From JBEKHT01 sp049511715 (GTDB lineage: Bacteria; Chloroflexota; Anaerolineae; Anaerolineales; RBG-16-64-43), in the NCBI GenBank assembly GCA_049511715.1, contig JBEKXU010000039.1, forward strand, positions 1 to 27,899: a stretch of DNA of 27,899 nucleotides. The letters are read 5' to 3'. Of the stretch, positions 1 through 8,339 are shown piece after piece. How positions within the stretch are numbered: position 1 is the first letter of the stretch; every line of letters starts with the position of its first letter. Position numbers and translations under genes: made by a program. The notes beneath the pieces are model-generated. The model was not told the DNA's origin and ran no database searches. It worked only from the letters and a program-made list of their open reading frames with translations.

Positions 1-86
1 TCGCCCGCATCAGGGCTATCGAACCAGAGGACGTACCCCGTCCCAGGTCCTGGCTGACTCGAGAGGTCACCATGCCAATGCCAACT

Positions 87-103
87 AACACCGTTGTGTC
101 AAC
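87..103 (+). promoter_or_regulatory. Possible IclR half-site upstream of mmsA
   Basis: The stretch AACACCGTTGTGT (87-99) agrees with AACGCCATTGTGT in the centre and right arm of the inverted repeat in front of iclR at 11 of 13 positions. It overlaps a short inverted repeat, GTTG-TGT-CAAC (93-103). It lies about 50 bases before the mmsA start. Only one half of the iclR operator is conserved, so a role as a regulator site is an inference. Confidence 0.25.
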
Positions 104-151
104 ACCTATACGGCACTGGACAGCCTAGAGGGCAAACGGAGGCAACCCAAG

Positions 152-1630
152 ATGAGCCCCGCAGTGAGCGTGATGAACTACATCAATGGAGAGTGGCTTG
201 GGCCCAACGGGGACAAGACCATAGAGGTGATCAACCCGGCGACGAACGAGGTTCTGGGCAAGGTGATGCTGTGCGGTCCTGAAGACGTAGGCCGTGCCGC
301 GCGGGCGGCTCAGGATGCTGCTTCTCCGTGGAGACGCACGCCCCCCACCGAGCGGGCTCAATATCTCTTCCGGCTCAAAGCGCTCCTCGAGGAGAATCTC
401 GAGGAGCTTTCCCGCACGGTCACTATGGAATGCGGCAAGACGCTCGAGGAGGCCCGCGGCGAGATCCGCCGAGCGATCGAGAACGTCGAGGTCGCGTGCG
501 GAATCCCCACGCTCATGCAAGGCTGCATTTCGGAGGACATTGCAACCGGGATCGACGAAAGCATGATCCGCCAGCCCGTGGGGGTTTGCGCGGTGATCGC
601 CCCCTTCAACTTCCCCGGCATGGTCCCCTTCTGGTTCCTGCCCTATGCCCTGGCGTGTGGCAATACCTATATTGTCAAGCCCTCCGAGAAGGTACCGCTC
701 ACGATGCAGAAGGTCTTTCGCCTGATCGAGGCGGCGGGCTTCCCCAAAGGCGTGGTGAACCTGGTCAACGGCGCGAAGGATGCCGTCGACGCGATCCTCG
801 ATCACCCGGCCATCGGTGCGATCAGCTTTGTGGGCTCGACCCCGGTCGCGAAGTACGTCTACAGCCGCGCAACCGCGAACGGCAAGCGCGCCCAGTGCCA
901 GGGCGGTGCCAAGAATCCAATTGTGGTCATGCCGGATGCGGATTGGGAGACCGCGATCAACATCATCGCCGATAGCGCCTACGGCTGCGCCGGGCAACGC
1001 TGCCTGGCCGCCTCGCTTGCGATCACGGTCGGCGAGGCCCGCGAGAACTTCACCGAGGCAATCTGTGATGCTGCCTCCAGCCGGGTGGTCAGCTACGGCC
1101 TCGAACCTGGTGTCCAGATGGGCCCGGTGATTTCGCACGCGAGCAGGGAACGCATCGAGGGACTGATCAGCGCGGCTGAACGTGAAGGCGGGCAGGTCCT
1201 GGTCGATGGCCGCTCCGCGCGCATTGCGGGCTACGAGAACGGAAGCTTTGTCCGCCCAACGGTAGTCACAGGGGTTCCGCCCGAGGGTGAGCTGGCCCGC
1301 ACTGAGGTCTTCGGCCCGGTGCTGGGTCTCATGCACGTGGACCAGCTCGACGAAGCAATCGGATTGGTGAACGGCGGGCGTTATGGGAACATGGCCTGCG
1401 TTTTCACTTCCAGCGGGACAGCGGCGCGCAAGTTTCGCCAGGAAGTGCAGGCCGGCAACATCGGGGTCAACATCGGCGTTGCGGCGCCAATGGCCTTCTT
1501 CCCGTTCAGTGGCTGGAAAGAAAGTTTCTTCGGAGACCTCCACGGGCAGGCCAAAGACGCCGTCGACTTCTTCACCCAGAAGAAGGTTGTGGTCGAGCGC
1601 TGGCCCAGAACATGGGCCCGCAAGTTCTGA
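152..1630 (+). CDS. mmsA: CoA-acylating methylmalonate-semialdehyde dehydrogenase
   Basis: A 492-residue aldehyde dehydrogenase of the methylmalonate-semialdehyde class, which oxidises methylmalonate or malonate semialdehyde with NAD and CoA to propionyl- or acetyl-CoA. It acts in the cytoplasm, in valine or inositol breakdown (IolA in the latter). The catalytic Cys is C284 in GQRCLA, the FNFPGM motif is at 152-157, and the usual ALDH general-base segment is replaced by CQGGAKNP (249-256), as in this CoA-dependent class. Length is normal and the C-terminus (ERW...RKF) is typical. The ATG at 152 follows GGAGG at 138-142. The gene faces the catabolic cluster convergently, and the IolD-like and Gfo/Idh proteins nearby make an inositol-type role possible. 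The class assignment is strong; the substrate in vivo is inferred. Confidence 0.93.
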   Translation: MSPAVSVMNYINGEWLGPNGDKTIEVINPATNEVLGKVMLCGPEDVGRAARAAQDAASPWRRTPPTERAQYLFRLKALLEENLEELSRTVTMECGKTLEEARGEIRRAIENVEVACGIPTLMQGCISEDIATGIDESMIRQPVGVCAVIAPFNFPGMVPFWFLPYALACGNTYIVKPSEKVPLTMQKVFRLIEAAGFPKGVVNLVNGAKDAVDAILDHPAIGAISFVGSTPVAKYVYSRATANGKRAQCQGGAKNPIVVMPDADWETAINIIADSAYGCAGQRCLAASLAITVGEARENFTEAICDAASSRVVSYGLEPGVQMGPVISHASRERIEGLISAAEREGGQVLVDGRSARIAGYENGSFVRPTVVTGVPPEGELARTEVFGPVLGLMHVDQLDEAIGLVNGGRYGNMACVFTSSGTAARKFRQEVQAGNIGVNIGVAAPMAFFPFSGWKESFFGDLHGQAKDAVDFFTQKKVVVERWPRTWARKF

Positions 1631-1662
1631 GCCAATTCTCTAGACGGGAAGTTATTTCAGAA

Positions 1663-1689
1663 CCTGGCATGGAACAGGCCCTTGCCAGG
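1663..1689. terminator. Hairpin between convergent genes
   Basis: CCTGGCA (1663-1669) and TGCCAGG (1683-1689) form a perfect 7-bp stem with a 13-base loop. It lies between the stop of the rightward dehydrogenase and the end of the leftward kinase fragment. There is no T-run, so a terminator role is weakly supported. Confidence 0.25.
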
Positions 1690-1695
1690 ACATGA

Positions 1696-2058
1696 TTAGC
1701 CGCCGAGCAATGGGGCAAGAGATCCATGTGCCTCTCCTCGGGCGGCCAGCAAGCCCCAGACGATGGCCGGACGCAGGGGTTCGCCGTTCTTATCCACGTT
1801 GATGACCGTGCTGCGCTTGGGCGTCAGGGCGACGGCAGCCAGGCTGGACTTGTTCACGCCCTGGGCCCACAGCTGATGACCAGCCTGGCAGACGGCTTTC
1901 CAGAAGACCTCCGGGTCTTGTACCGCCAAGCCGGGTGCGGCCGAGTAGTACGGCTCGATCGCAACCCTGGACTCGTGGAGCAAATCCCCGGACAGATCGA
2001 ACGCCAGCGCGCGCACGCCCTGGGTGCCGTTGTCAGTCGCCAGGAGATTCTCGGGCAT
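1696..2058 (-). pseudogene. Truncated FGGY-family carbohydrate kinase (N-terminal fragment)
   Basis: The 120-residue product opens like an FGGY sugar kinase. It has the N-terminal ATP-binding start LLATDNGTQGVRALAFD (residues 5-21), then EPYYSAAPGLAVQDPEVFW and LRPAIVW near residue 100, all typical of xylulose/glycerol-type kinases. Family members are about 480-520 residues long. Here similarity stops right after PAIVW and about 20 unrelated residues run to a stop, so roughly three quarters of the protein, including the second domain and catalytic Asp, is gone. It is last in the leftward gene set, after the GlpD-like gene. It would have supplied the sugar or polyol phosphate for that enzyme. 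A functional fragment is very unlikely. Confidence 0.75.
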
Positions 2059-2123
2059 GCAAGGATTCCCTTAACTCCAAGGGGCACGAAGAATCCTTGC
2101 AACGGGGGAACGCAGATTCCCCC
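2059..2123 (-). promoter_or_regulatory. Two stem-loops between glpD-like gene and kinase fragment
   Basis: Two hairpins fill the 75-base gap. The first is a 7-bp stem, GGGGGAA (2104-2110) with TTCCCCC (2117-2123) and a 6-base loop. The second has a perfect 10-bp outer stem, GCAAGGATTC (2059-2068) with GAATCCTTGC (2091-2100), and an alternative overlapping inner stem CCCTT (2068-2072) / AAGGG (2079-2083). The second ends at the base before the kinase ATG, so the purine-rich ribosome-binding segment lies within the structure. It may be an attenuating or mRNA-stabilising element. Confidence 0.4.
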
Positions 2124-2133
2124 AGACTTTCTC

Positions 2134-3720
2134 TTATCCAAAACGGTAGGATGTGCGCCACAATTTCGCGTACGAATCGACTTCTGCTTGCCAACGGGCG
2201 TCGTCCCAGCCCAACTCAGGTTGAACCAGGCAGCGTATGCGCTCGATCTGGTCGAGGCCGCCGTTGGGGGCCAGCAGGCCAAGGCGAACGCGGCGCAGGA
2301 GCAGGTCGTCCAGGTGAACCACGCCTTCGGCGCGCGCCGCCTGACGCAGTTCCGCCCACAGGTACTGGGTCCCGCAGACAGGCGCGAGGTCCGCGGCCGC
2401 GGCCGAGAACAGCGGGGCAGCTCCCGTCCCGTAGCGAGCCAGCAGGCGCAGGCGCTGGGCGGCGCTTAACTTCGCAGGCCCGAAGAGTGCGTCCGCTTCG
2501 GGAGGGAGCGCGTCCAGGACCGGCGTCTTGGGATCGAAGGGGATGGCGCCGAGGTGGTGCCGCACCGCCTTCAGGGCGTCGCGCGCCATGATTCGGAACG
2601 TGGTCAGCTTGCCTCCGCTGACCGTAAGCAAGCCGTTCTCCTCCCAGATGGCATGCTCACGCGACTCCTTGGACGGGTCCGCCTTGCCGGTGTTGATCAC
2701 CGGACGCAGGCCAGAGTAGGTTGCCACCACGTCCGCCGGGGTCAACTCAAGGGACGGGAAGACGTGCTGGAGGGCGGAGAGCAGGTACTCCTCTTCGGCG
2801 CCGCTGATGGTCGGGTCGGTGACCAGGTCCGAGCCGTGGTCGCAGTCGGTGGTCCCAAAGACCACGGCTCCCTCCCACGGAATCGCAAAAACCGGCAGGC
2901 CGTCCGACGGATGCAGAAAGGTTACGGCGCGCGTGAGCGGCAGGCGTTCGGAGGAAAGGACCAGGTGGCTGCCGCGAATCGGACGCAGGCGCGGCTTTTC
3001 GCCGACCTGGCTGCGCAGGTTGTCCGCCCAGGCGCCGGTGGCGTTGATCACCACGCGGGCGTGCACCTCCCTATCCCGCTCGGATTCCCCGGATGTGTCG
3101 CGCAGCACGGCGCCGCACGCCCGCCCGTCGCGGCTGCGGATCAGCGAGTCGACGCGGGCGTAGTTGAGCGCCAGCCCGCCGCCAGCCACGGACTCGCGTA
3201 GCAGGCGTAGCACAAGACGGGCATCGTCAGTGTTGGCGTCGAAGTAGCGGTAGCCGCCGCGCAGTCCCGGGACCGTCAGGGGCGGGCAGAGCTCGCGCAG
3301 GTCGTCGGCATCGTACGAGCGGTGCGACCACTGGCGCGCCATGATGTCGTAAATGATCAAACCGGCCCCAAAGACCCACCCGGGCATGTGGTCGCTTGGG
3401 AGGCAGGCATACAGGAAGCCCAGCCGGTTGATCAGCCCGCGGCCCTGCCTGAGCAGGTATTCGCGCTCCTGCACGGATTCGAGTGTCACCCTGATCTGCG
3501 CGTTTTTCAGGTAACGCAGCCCCCCGTGAACAAGCTTGGACGAGCGGCTGGAGGTGCCCGAAGCGAAATCATCCGCCTCGACCAGCAGCACCTTCAGGCC
3601 AGCATGGACACATTGCCGCAGGATGCCTGCCCCGGTAATCCCCCCGCCGATGATCAAGACCTCCCAATCCTGATCCAGCTGCGACCAAACCCGGTCGCGC
3701 CAACCTTTTGTCCACTCCAT
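2134..3720 (-). CDS. glpD: FAD-dependent glycerol-3-phosphate dehydrogenase family protein (GlpD-like)
   Basis: A 528-residue flavoprotein of the GlpD/DAO family. The family oxidises sn-glycerol 3-phosphate, or in erythritol clusters (EryB) tetritol 4-phosphate, to the ketose phosphate and passes electrons to quinone at the membrane. The Rossmann FAD motif GGGITG is at residues 25-30, followed by the family block SGTSSRSSKLVHGGLRYL near 57-74, and the C-terminal alpha-helical domain is present. I use the ATG at 3720 because GAGGAG lies 7 bases upstream; an upstream TTG at 3735 has less support. It lies between the AGPS-like oxidase and a kinase remnant. That kinase next door suggests a phosphorylated polyol as substrate. 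The family is certain; the substrate is not. Confidence 0.9.
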   Translation of the reverse strand: MEWTKGWRDRVWSQLDQDWEVLIIGGGITGAGILRQCVHAGLKVLLVEADDFASGTSSRSSKLVHGGLRYLKNAQIRVTLESVQEREYLLRQGRGLINRLGFLYACLPSDHMPGWVFGAGLIIYDIMARQWSHRSYDADDLRELCPPLTVPGLRGGYRYFDANTDDARLVLRLLRESVAGGGLALNYARVDSLIRSRDGRACGAVLRDTSGESERDREVHARVVINATGAWADNLRSQVGEKPRLRPIRGSHLVLSSERLPLTRAVTFLHPSDGLPVFAIPWEGAVVFGTTDCDHGSDLVTDPTISGAEEEYLLSALQHVFPSLELTPADVVATYSGLRPVINTGKADPSKESREHAIWEENGLLTVSGGKLTTFRIMARDALKAVRHHLGAIPFDPKTPVLDALPPEADALFGPAKLSAAQRLRLLARYGTGAAPLFSAAAADLAPVCGTQYLWAELRQAARAEGVVHLDDLLLRRVRLGLLAPNGGLDQIERIRCLVQPELGWDDARWQAEVDSYAKLWRTSYRFG

Positions 3721-3783
3721 AGTCGTTCTCCTCAACAGCAGCTACTGATTGCTGACCAGAGGTAAGTCATCAACGGCCAGTGG

Positions 3784-5370
3784 TCAGAACAGTTTCCCTG
3801 GGTTCATCATGCCGTCCGGGTCGAAAGCCGCGCATGCGTTGCGGATGGTCTGCATGCCCAGCGGACCCTTCTCCGCTGGCAGGTAAGGGGCGTGGTCCTC
3901 GCCGACGCCGTGCTGATGGCTGATCGTCCCGCCGTTCCGCTGGATCGTCAGACTGGCAGCTCGCTTCATGGCTTGCCATCGTTCCAGCAGCTGCTCGGGG
4001 TCCTGGGCGCGGCGGAACAGGATGGTGGTGTAGACGGAGGCCCCGTCGCGGTAGACGTGCGACAGATGGGCGATGACCAGGGCCTGCTCGCCCTGGGCCG
4101 CCATGGCCTCTCGAATGGAGGCCGAGATCTCCAGCGCTGCGGTCGGGACGTTCTTCCATGGCAGGGCGGTCTCAAGTGTATCGACCGCCACGCCGCGCTC
4201 CCACAAGGTATTGCGCAGGTACGGCGTCAGGAAGCGGCTCTTCTCCCAAGTGTGCCCGACGACCGTCCCGACGAAAAGCCCGCCCCACTTGCGGCAGACG
4301 GCCACGGCTTCGCCGCGCGCCCGCCGGACGTGAGCAGCACTGCCGGTCACGCCGAAGACGAGCAGGCAGCGCCGGTCGCCGAAGCCGATCAGGCGCAATC
4401 CTTTATCTGCCGGCCCGATCCAAGACTTGCCCGACAGGATCAGGGTCGTCTCGGTCTCGAGGGAGTTGCTCAGGCGCAGCATCGAGACGGGAATGCCCTG
4501 CTGGGCGATGGAGCGGACGGCTTCCATTCCCTGCTCCCAGGTCGAGAAGAAAACGCCGTGGAACTGCTCGGCTTGCGGCCGCGGGCGCACGCGGACTTGG
4601 GCGCGGACGATAATCCCGATGCGTCCCTCCGACCCGAGCACCATCTCCCGCACGTCCGGGCCAGCAGCGCTGGCGGGGAAGTGCGGCAGGTCCAGCGGGC
4701 CTGCCGGCGTTTCCACGCGCCCGCCAGCAAACAGGCTCTCGACGCGGCCATAATAATAGGACTGCTGTCCGCAGGAGCGGGCGGCGATCCAGCCGCCCAG
4801 AGTCGAGTACTCGTGCGACTGGGGATAGTGGCCAAGCGTGTAACCGCGCTCCACCAACCGGGCTTCGAGTGCCGGGCCGGTCACGCCGGCCTCGAAGGTC
4901 GCCACGCGGCTGGCCTCGTCCAGGTCGAGCAGCTTGTCCAGGTTGCCCATGTCCACGGTCAGCACCGGGACGTCGCTCTTGACCGGGTTGATGTGCCCGA
5001 CCACGCTCGAGCCGCCGCCATAGGGGACCACACAGGCGCCAGCTTGGCGGGCGAAGGCCAGCAGGTCAGGCACTTGGTCCTCCGAGGCCGGGCAGGCCAC
5101 GCCGTCCGGGAAGGCCGGGATGCGCCCGGAGCGCAACGCCACCCAATCGGGCAAGCTCTGGCCGCGGGCATGCAGCAGGCGCGTCCGAGCGTCCGTGTCG
5201 ACCAACGGGTGCGCCGGCAATCGGGATTTCGGAACGGATGGCAGGATGTCCTCCTGGGTCGCGTCCGGAAGTGCGCTCAACTCTCCCAGGACGCCGCGCA
5301 GGTAAACCATTGCCGATTCCGGAACGAAGTAAGTCGTGGCGACGTTCCCCCATCCATTCCAGCGTTTCAC
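3784..5370 (-). CDS. AGPS-like FAD-binding oxidase (FAD_binding_4 family)
   Basis: A 528-residue flavoprotein of the vanillyl-alcohol-oxidase/PCMH fold, closest in layout to alkyldihydroxyacetonephosphate synthases and bacterial relatives. The FAD pyrophosphate loop PYGGGSSVVG is at 116-125. The C-terminal half carries LTPYLRNTLWERGV, SHVYRDGASVY and a final ISHQHGVGEDHAPYLPAEKG...DPDGMMNPGKLF, all hallmarks of this group. The GTG start at 5370 is supported by AAGGAG 5 bases upstream. It is 63 bases before the GlpD-like gene, so the two are probably cotranscribed. AGPS/GlpD/FGGY-kinase neighbours recur in other bacteria. Ether-lipid synthesis seems unlikely without partner genes, and oxidation of a hydroxy acid or sugar derivative is an alternative. 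The substrate is unknown. Confidence 0.85.
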   Translation of the reverse strand: MKRWNGWGNVATTYFVPESAMVYLRGVLGELSALPDATQEDILPSVPKSRLPAHPLVDTDARTRLLHARGQSLPDWVALRSGRIPAFPDGVACPASEDQVPDLLAFARQAGACVVPYGGGSSVVGHINPVKSDVPVLTVDMGNLDKLLDLDEASRVATFEAGVTGPALEARLVERGYTLGHYPQSHEYSTLGGWIAARSCGQQSYYYGRVESLFAGGRVETPAGPLDLPHFPASAAGPDVREMVLGSEGRIGIIVRAQVRVRPRPQAEQFHGVFFSTWEQGMEAVRSIAQQGIPVSMLRLSNSLETETTLILSGKSWIGPADKGLRLIGFGDRRCLLVFGVTGSAAHVRRARGEAVAVCRKWGGLFVGTVVGHTWEKSRFLTPYLRNTLWERGVAVDTLETALPWKNVPTAALEISASIREAMAAQGEQALVIAHLSHVYRDGASVYTTILFRRAQDPEQLLERWQAMKRAASLTIQRNGGTISHQHGVGEDHAPYLPAEKGPLGMQTIRNACAAFDPDGMMNPGKLF

Positions 5371-5748
5371 AGGTCTCCTTCCTTAGCGCTTGCGCCTCGG
5401 CCCGGACGGAAATCTTGCGGCCGGCCGTGATCGCACCCCGGACAACTCCTTTAGAAACTCAAGAAATGCGATGTCGCGCCTCGGTCGTCAGCAGCGGCGC
5501 AAGAACACTGCCTTCAGGCGTGCGCATGGACCGCACCTGCGGTGGCTGCAGGCGTAGGCCGCTCTGCCGAAAGGGGCACTCTCTCAAGAACAAGAAGGTC
5601 TGCGCCAAAACTGTGACCCAAGCGGAGGGCTGGAATCGTCCGAACGCTCCGAAAGTGCCGGTCCCTGCGGCAAACGTCTGGGGAGACCCGTGAACCCCAA
5701 AGGCGGGCCAACGAATCGGGAAGCTGCCCGCTTCAGCGGAAAAGTAAT
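5371..5748. other. 378-base intergenic gap, nothing recognised
   Basis: This gap separates the Gfo/Idh gene from the AGPS-like gene, both leftward. Open frames across it give no recognisable protein. A promoter for the AGPS-like/GlpD pair may lie here, but no convincing -35/-10 pair was found. The short inverted repeat CCGCT-TC-AGCGG just beyond the Gfo/Idh stop is too small to call as a terminator. Confidence 0.5.
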
Positions 5749-6828
5749 TCACTTGACATCCACCGGCCGGACTTCCTTTCCGCTTGCGGCGGATTGCAAC
5801 GCCGCCAGGGTGAACTGCAACACCGCCTTGCCCGTGGGACCGTCCAGACGCGGCTGACCGCCAGTCCTTAGTTTTTCGATGAAATCGTGTGTAGCCCCGA
5901 TAAAGCTGTCGTGCCATTCCACGCCCTCGACCGGGACGGGTACCGTCTTGCCGTCCTTGAAGAGCATCAGCTCGGGCAGGTCGACCGTCCTTGTGGTGTA
6001 GCGATTAATGAAGAGCATGCCCTTGTCACCGATCACCTCAATACGGTCGTCGTCGGCGTAGTAATCCGAGTAGATGCGCATGGCGGGCGTGTGTTCGATG
6101 TCCAACAGGCCGTAGCAGCGTTTGGCTTTGTATTGGAACATGATTACCGCCGGGGCATCGATGCTCACCAGGCCAGCCGCCTGGGAAACGCGGGTCTTGT
6201 CGATCCAGGCATAGACCCGTTCCACCGGTCCGCCCAGGTAGTAGGCCAGCGAGAACAGGTGGTAGCCATGGTCGAAGACCATCGGGCCGCCGCCGCATTG
6301 CTTCTCATTGAAGCGCCACAGCCAAGCGGAGAGCGGCACGTGCCAGGCGGTGTCCCCCGTCCCGGTGGAGACGTGCAGGCGTACGGCGCGCACCTCGCCG
6401 ATCTCGCCGGCCGCGATCATCTGCTGGGCGCGCATGGCAGGGGCGTAAAACACGAAGGTCTCGTAGACGCGCAGAAGCACACCGGCCTTGTCCGCCGCGA
6501 CGATCATCTCGTCCGCTTCGGCCGCGCTGAGCGCCATGGGCTTCTGCACCGACACGTGCTTGCCGGCCTGGCAGGCCTGGACGGTCATCGGGCAGTGCAG
6601 GTAGTGAGGGGTCAGCAGCTCGACCAGGTCCAAGTCTTTGTCTTCCAGCACTTTCCGGTAATCGGTGTAGACCTTCTCCACACCCCACTCCTCGGCCTTC
6701 TTGCGGGCCAGGGACTTGTTGGTATCGCAGACGGCAACGATCTTGGCATCGTCACGGCCGCGGTAACCCATCTGATGCAACCCAGAAATTCGGCCGCAGC
6801 CAACAATGGCGACACGGATTGGGTCCAT
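5749..6828 (-). CDS. Gfo/Idh/MocA family oxidoreductase
   Basis: A 359-residue NAD(P)-dependent sugar or polyol dehydrogenase of the family that includes myo-inositol dehydrogenase, glucose-fructose oxidoreductase and apiose dehydrogenase. The N-terminal Rossmann motif GCGRIS is at residues 10-15. The family EKP motif appears as QKP (95-97), keeping the catalytic Lys, and the C-terminal domain has GGGPMVFDHGYHLFSLAYYLGG with the conserved Asp/His region. I choose the ATG at 6828: AAGGAG lies 8 bases upstream, whereas it is only 2 bases from the ATG at 6834 and overlaps the region of the GTG at 6846. The symporter ends 30 bases upstream, so the pair is probably one transcript importing and oxidising the same sugar. 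Substrate not determinable here. Confidence 0.88.
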   Translation of the reverse strand: MDPIRVAIVGCGRISGLHQMGYRGRDDAKIVAVCDTNKSLARKKAEEWGVEKVYTDYRKVLEDKDLDLVELLTPHYLHCPMTVQACQAGKHVSVQKPMALSAAEADEMIVAADKAGVLLRVYETFVFYAPAMRAQQMIAAGEIGEVRAVRLHVSTGTGDTAWHVPLSAWLWRFNEKQCGGGPMVFDHGYHLFSLAYYLGGPVERVYAWIDKTRVSQAAGLVSIDAPAVIMFQYKAKRCYGLLDIEHTPAMRIYSDYYADDDRIEVIGDKGMLFINRYTTRTVDLPELMLFKDGKTVPVPVEGVEWHDSFIGATHDFIEKLRTGGQPRLDGPTGKAVLQFTLAALQSAASGKEVRPVDVK

Positions 6829-6858
6829 TGCCATTACTCCTTCCACAAGTTGGATGAT

Positions 6859-8229
6859 TCAGGCTTGCCCGCGAGCGCCCGCCGCTGCATCCATGGCTTC
6901 CAGCTTGCGGCGCACCTCCGTGTGGCTCTTGCGTGTGATCGGATAGAGGAACAGAAACGGCAAGGAAGCGGCAATCAAGACCGCCGGTACGATCCCAAAG
7001 AAAAGACGGATACCGAGCAGGGCATGGAGAGTCTGGGCGGCATTGGCCACGTAGCCGAAACCGGTCAAGGTCCAACCGGTAGCCGCCAGGGCCAGGGCTT
7101 GCGAGACTTTGGTCGCGAAGCCCCACACCCCGTAGTACATCCCACTGCGCTGCTGGCCGGTCTCCAGGCGATCGAAGTCGGCCACATCGGCCACCATCGC
7201 CCAGGGGAAGATCCAGTTGCCGGCAAATCCGAAGCCTGCCAGGACGGAAATCAGGTAGATGAACGGCGTGGGGCTGTGCGGCATGAAGAAGGTGATGACC
7301 ACCGCCAGCGCACCGATCCCCATTCCAATCGCATAGGCCGGGCCCTTGTCCATTTTGCCGCTGACCCACCGCCAGAACGGAAGCGAAGCTGTCACGATGA
7401 TGAGCAGCAGCCCCATCACCAGCGGGATCTGTGCTGTCATCAAGAGCTGGTATTGAACATAATAGGCCATCAGAATCTGGATAAAGGAAAACGAGAGGTT
7501 GAGCACGAAATAGGTCAGGCACAGCCAGACGAAGGACCTATTCTTGAGGGCCAGGCCGAGCGATTTGAACGGTGACGACTCGCCCGGGGCGGCGGTCCGC
7601 ACTTTCCGCTCCCGGATGCCGGCGGCCGAGATGAGCAGCGCCGCGGCGCAGATAATCCCGTACAGGATGCCGATGAAGGCCCAGCCGGTTCGCTGCAGGG
7701 CGAACAGGCCGACGATGGCGGGCGTCAGCGCGGCGCCCACCAGGAAGGCCGGGACCGCCAGAAGCATGCGGTAGGTTGTCAGGCTGGAGCGCTCATCGTA
7801 GTCGTCGGTCAGCTCGGAGGTCAGAGCATAGTAGGGGACATTGGTCATCGACCAAAGCGAGCCAAAGAGGGCAAACGTGAGGGCGATCCACGCGAAGCTC
7901 AACACCTGGCCGATGCCGGGGGGCACAAACCACACCAAGGCGACGGAGATCCCCAGAGGAATGGCCCCATAGATCATGAAGACACGCCGTTTACCGAGCG
8001 GGGACTTGGCCCGATCCGTGATCCAGCCCATCAGCGGGTCGTTGATGGAATCCCAGATCTTGCCGATGAGCAGGGCACTGCCCGCCAGCGCCGGCACGAT
8101 CAGAGCGCCATCGGTGTAGAACTTCAGCAGGAAGAACTGGATCGCCGAATTGACCACGGCGTTGCCAAGATCCCCCACCCCATAGAAGAGCTTGGTCCGC
8201 GTCCGCATCTTGCCGGTGGTATCAGTCAT
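6859..8229 (-). CDS. MFS transporter, GPH (glycoside-pentoside-hexuronide) symporter family
   Basis: A 456-residue polytopic inner-membrane protein with about 12 hydrophobic helices. The N-terminal layout KLFYGVGDLGNAV...LKFYTDG and the loop motif DSINDPLMGWITDR followed by GKRR are diagnostic of GPH cation:sugar symporters (MelB/UidB/XynB group). Members take up glycosides, pentosides or hexuronides with H+ or Na+. The ATG at 8229 has AGAGGA close upstream. It is the first gene after the dead transposase that separates it from the isomerase/transketolase genes, and it is followed by the Gfo/Idh dehydrogenase. It is the only evident sugar importer of the cluster. Confidence 0.9.
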   Translation of the reverse strand: MTDTTGKMRTRTKLFYGVGDLGNAVVNSAIQFFLLKFYTDGALIVPALAGSALLIGKIWDSINDPLMGWITDRAKSPLGKRRVFMIYGAIPLGISVALVWFVPPGIGQVLSFAWIALTFALFGSLWSMTNVPYYALTSELTDDYDERSSLTTYRMLLAVPAFLVGAALTPAIVGLFALQRTGWAFIGILYGIICAAALLISAAGIRERKVRTAAPGESSPFKSLGLALKNRSFVWLCLTYFVLNLSFSFIQILMAYYVQYQLLMTAQIPLVMGLLLIIVTASLPFWRWVSGKMDKGPAYAIGMGIGALAVVITFFMPHSPTPFIYLISVLAGFGFAGNWIFPWAMVADVADFDRLETGQQRSGMYYGVWGFATKVSQALALAATGWTLTGFGYVANAAQTLHALLGIRLFFGIVPAVLIAASLPFLFLYPITRKSHTEVRRKLEAMDAAAGARGQA

Positions 8230-8339
8230 CGTCCTCTCCTTTTGATTGTGTCGCTAATGGGTGGGTACCATCGTCAGATCGAGAACTCCCAGGCTCACAG
8301 TCTTCCGCGCAGGAGCAGGGTGCAACCGATGGCTCCTGG

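Noticed and set aside
125..1543. Long open frame antisense to mmsA (472 codons)
   Set aside because: It lies opposite a strongly supported dehydrogenase and its translation is rich in Arg, His and Asp with no family features. It is a GC-driven mirror frame.
3892..5430. 512-codon rightward frame over the AGPS-like gene
   Set aside because: It is antisense to a gene with clear FAD motifs, with no recognisable domain.
5728..5739. CCGCT-TC-AGCGG hairpin as a terminator for the Gfo/Idh gene
   Set aside because: It has only five base pairs with a 2-base loop, and there is no T-run on the transcript side.
5887..7575. 562-codon rightward frame spanning the Gfo/Idh and symporter genes
   Set aside because: It crosses two well-supported genes on the other strand and its translation is compositionally biased.
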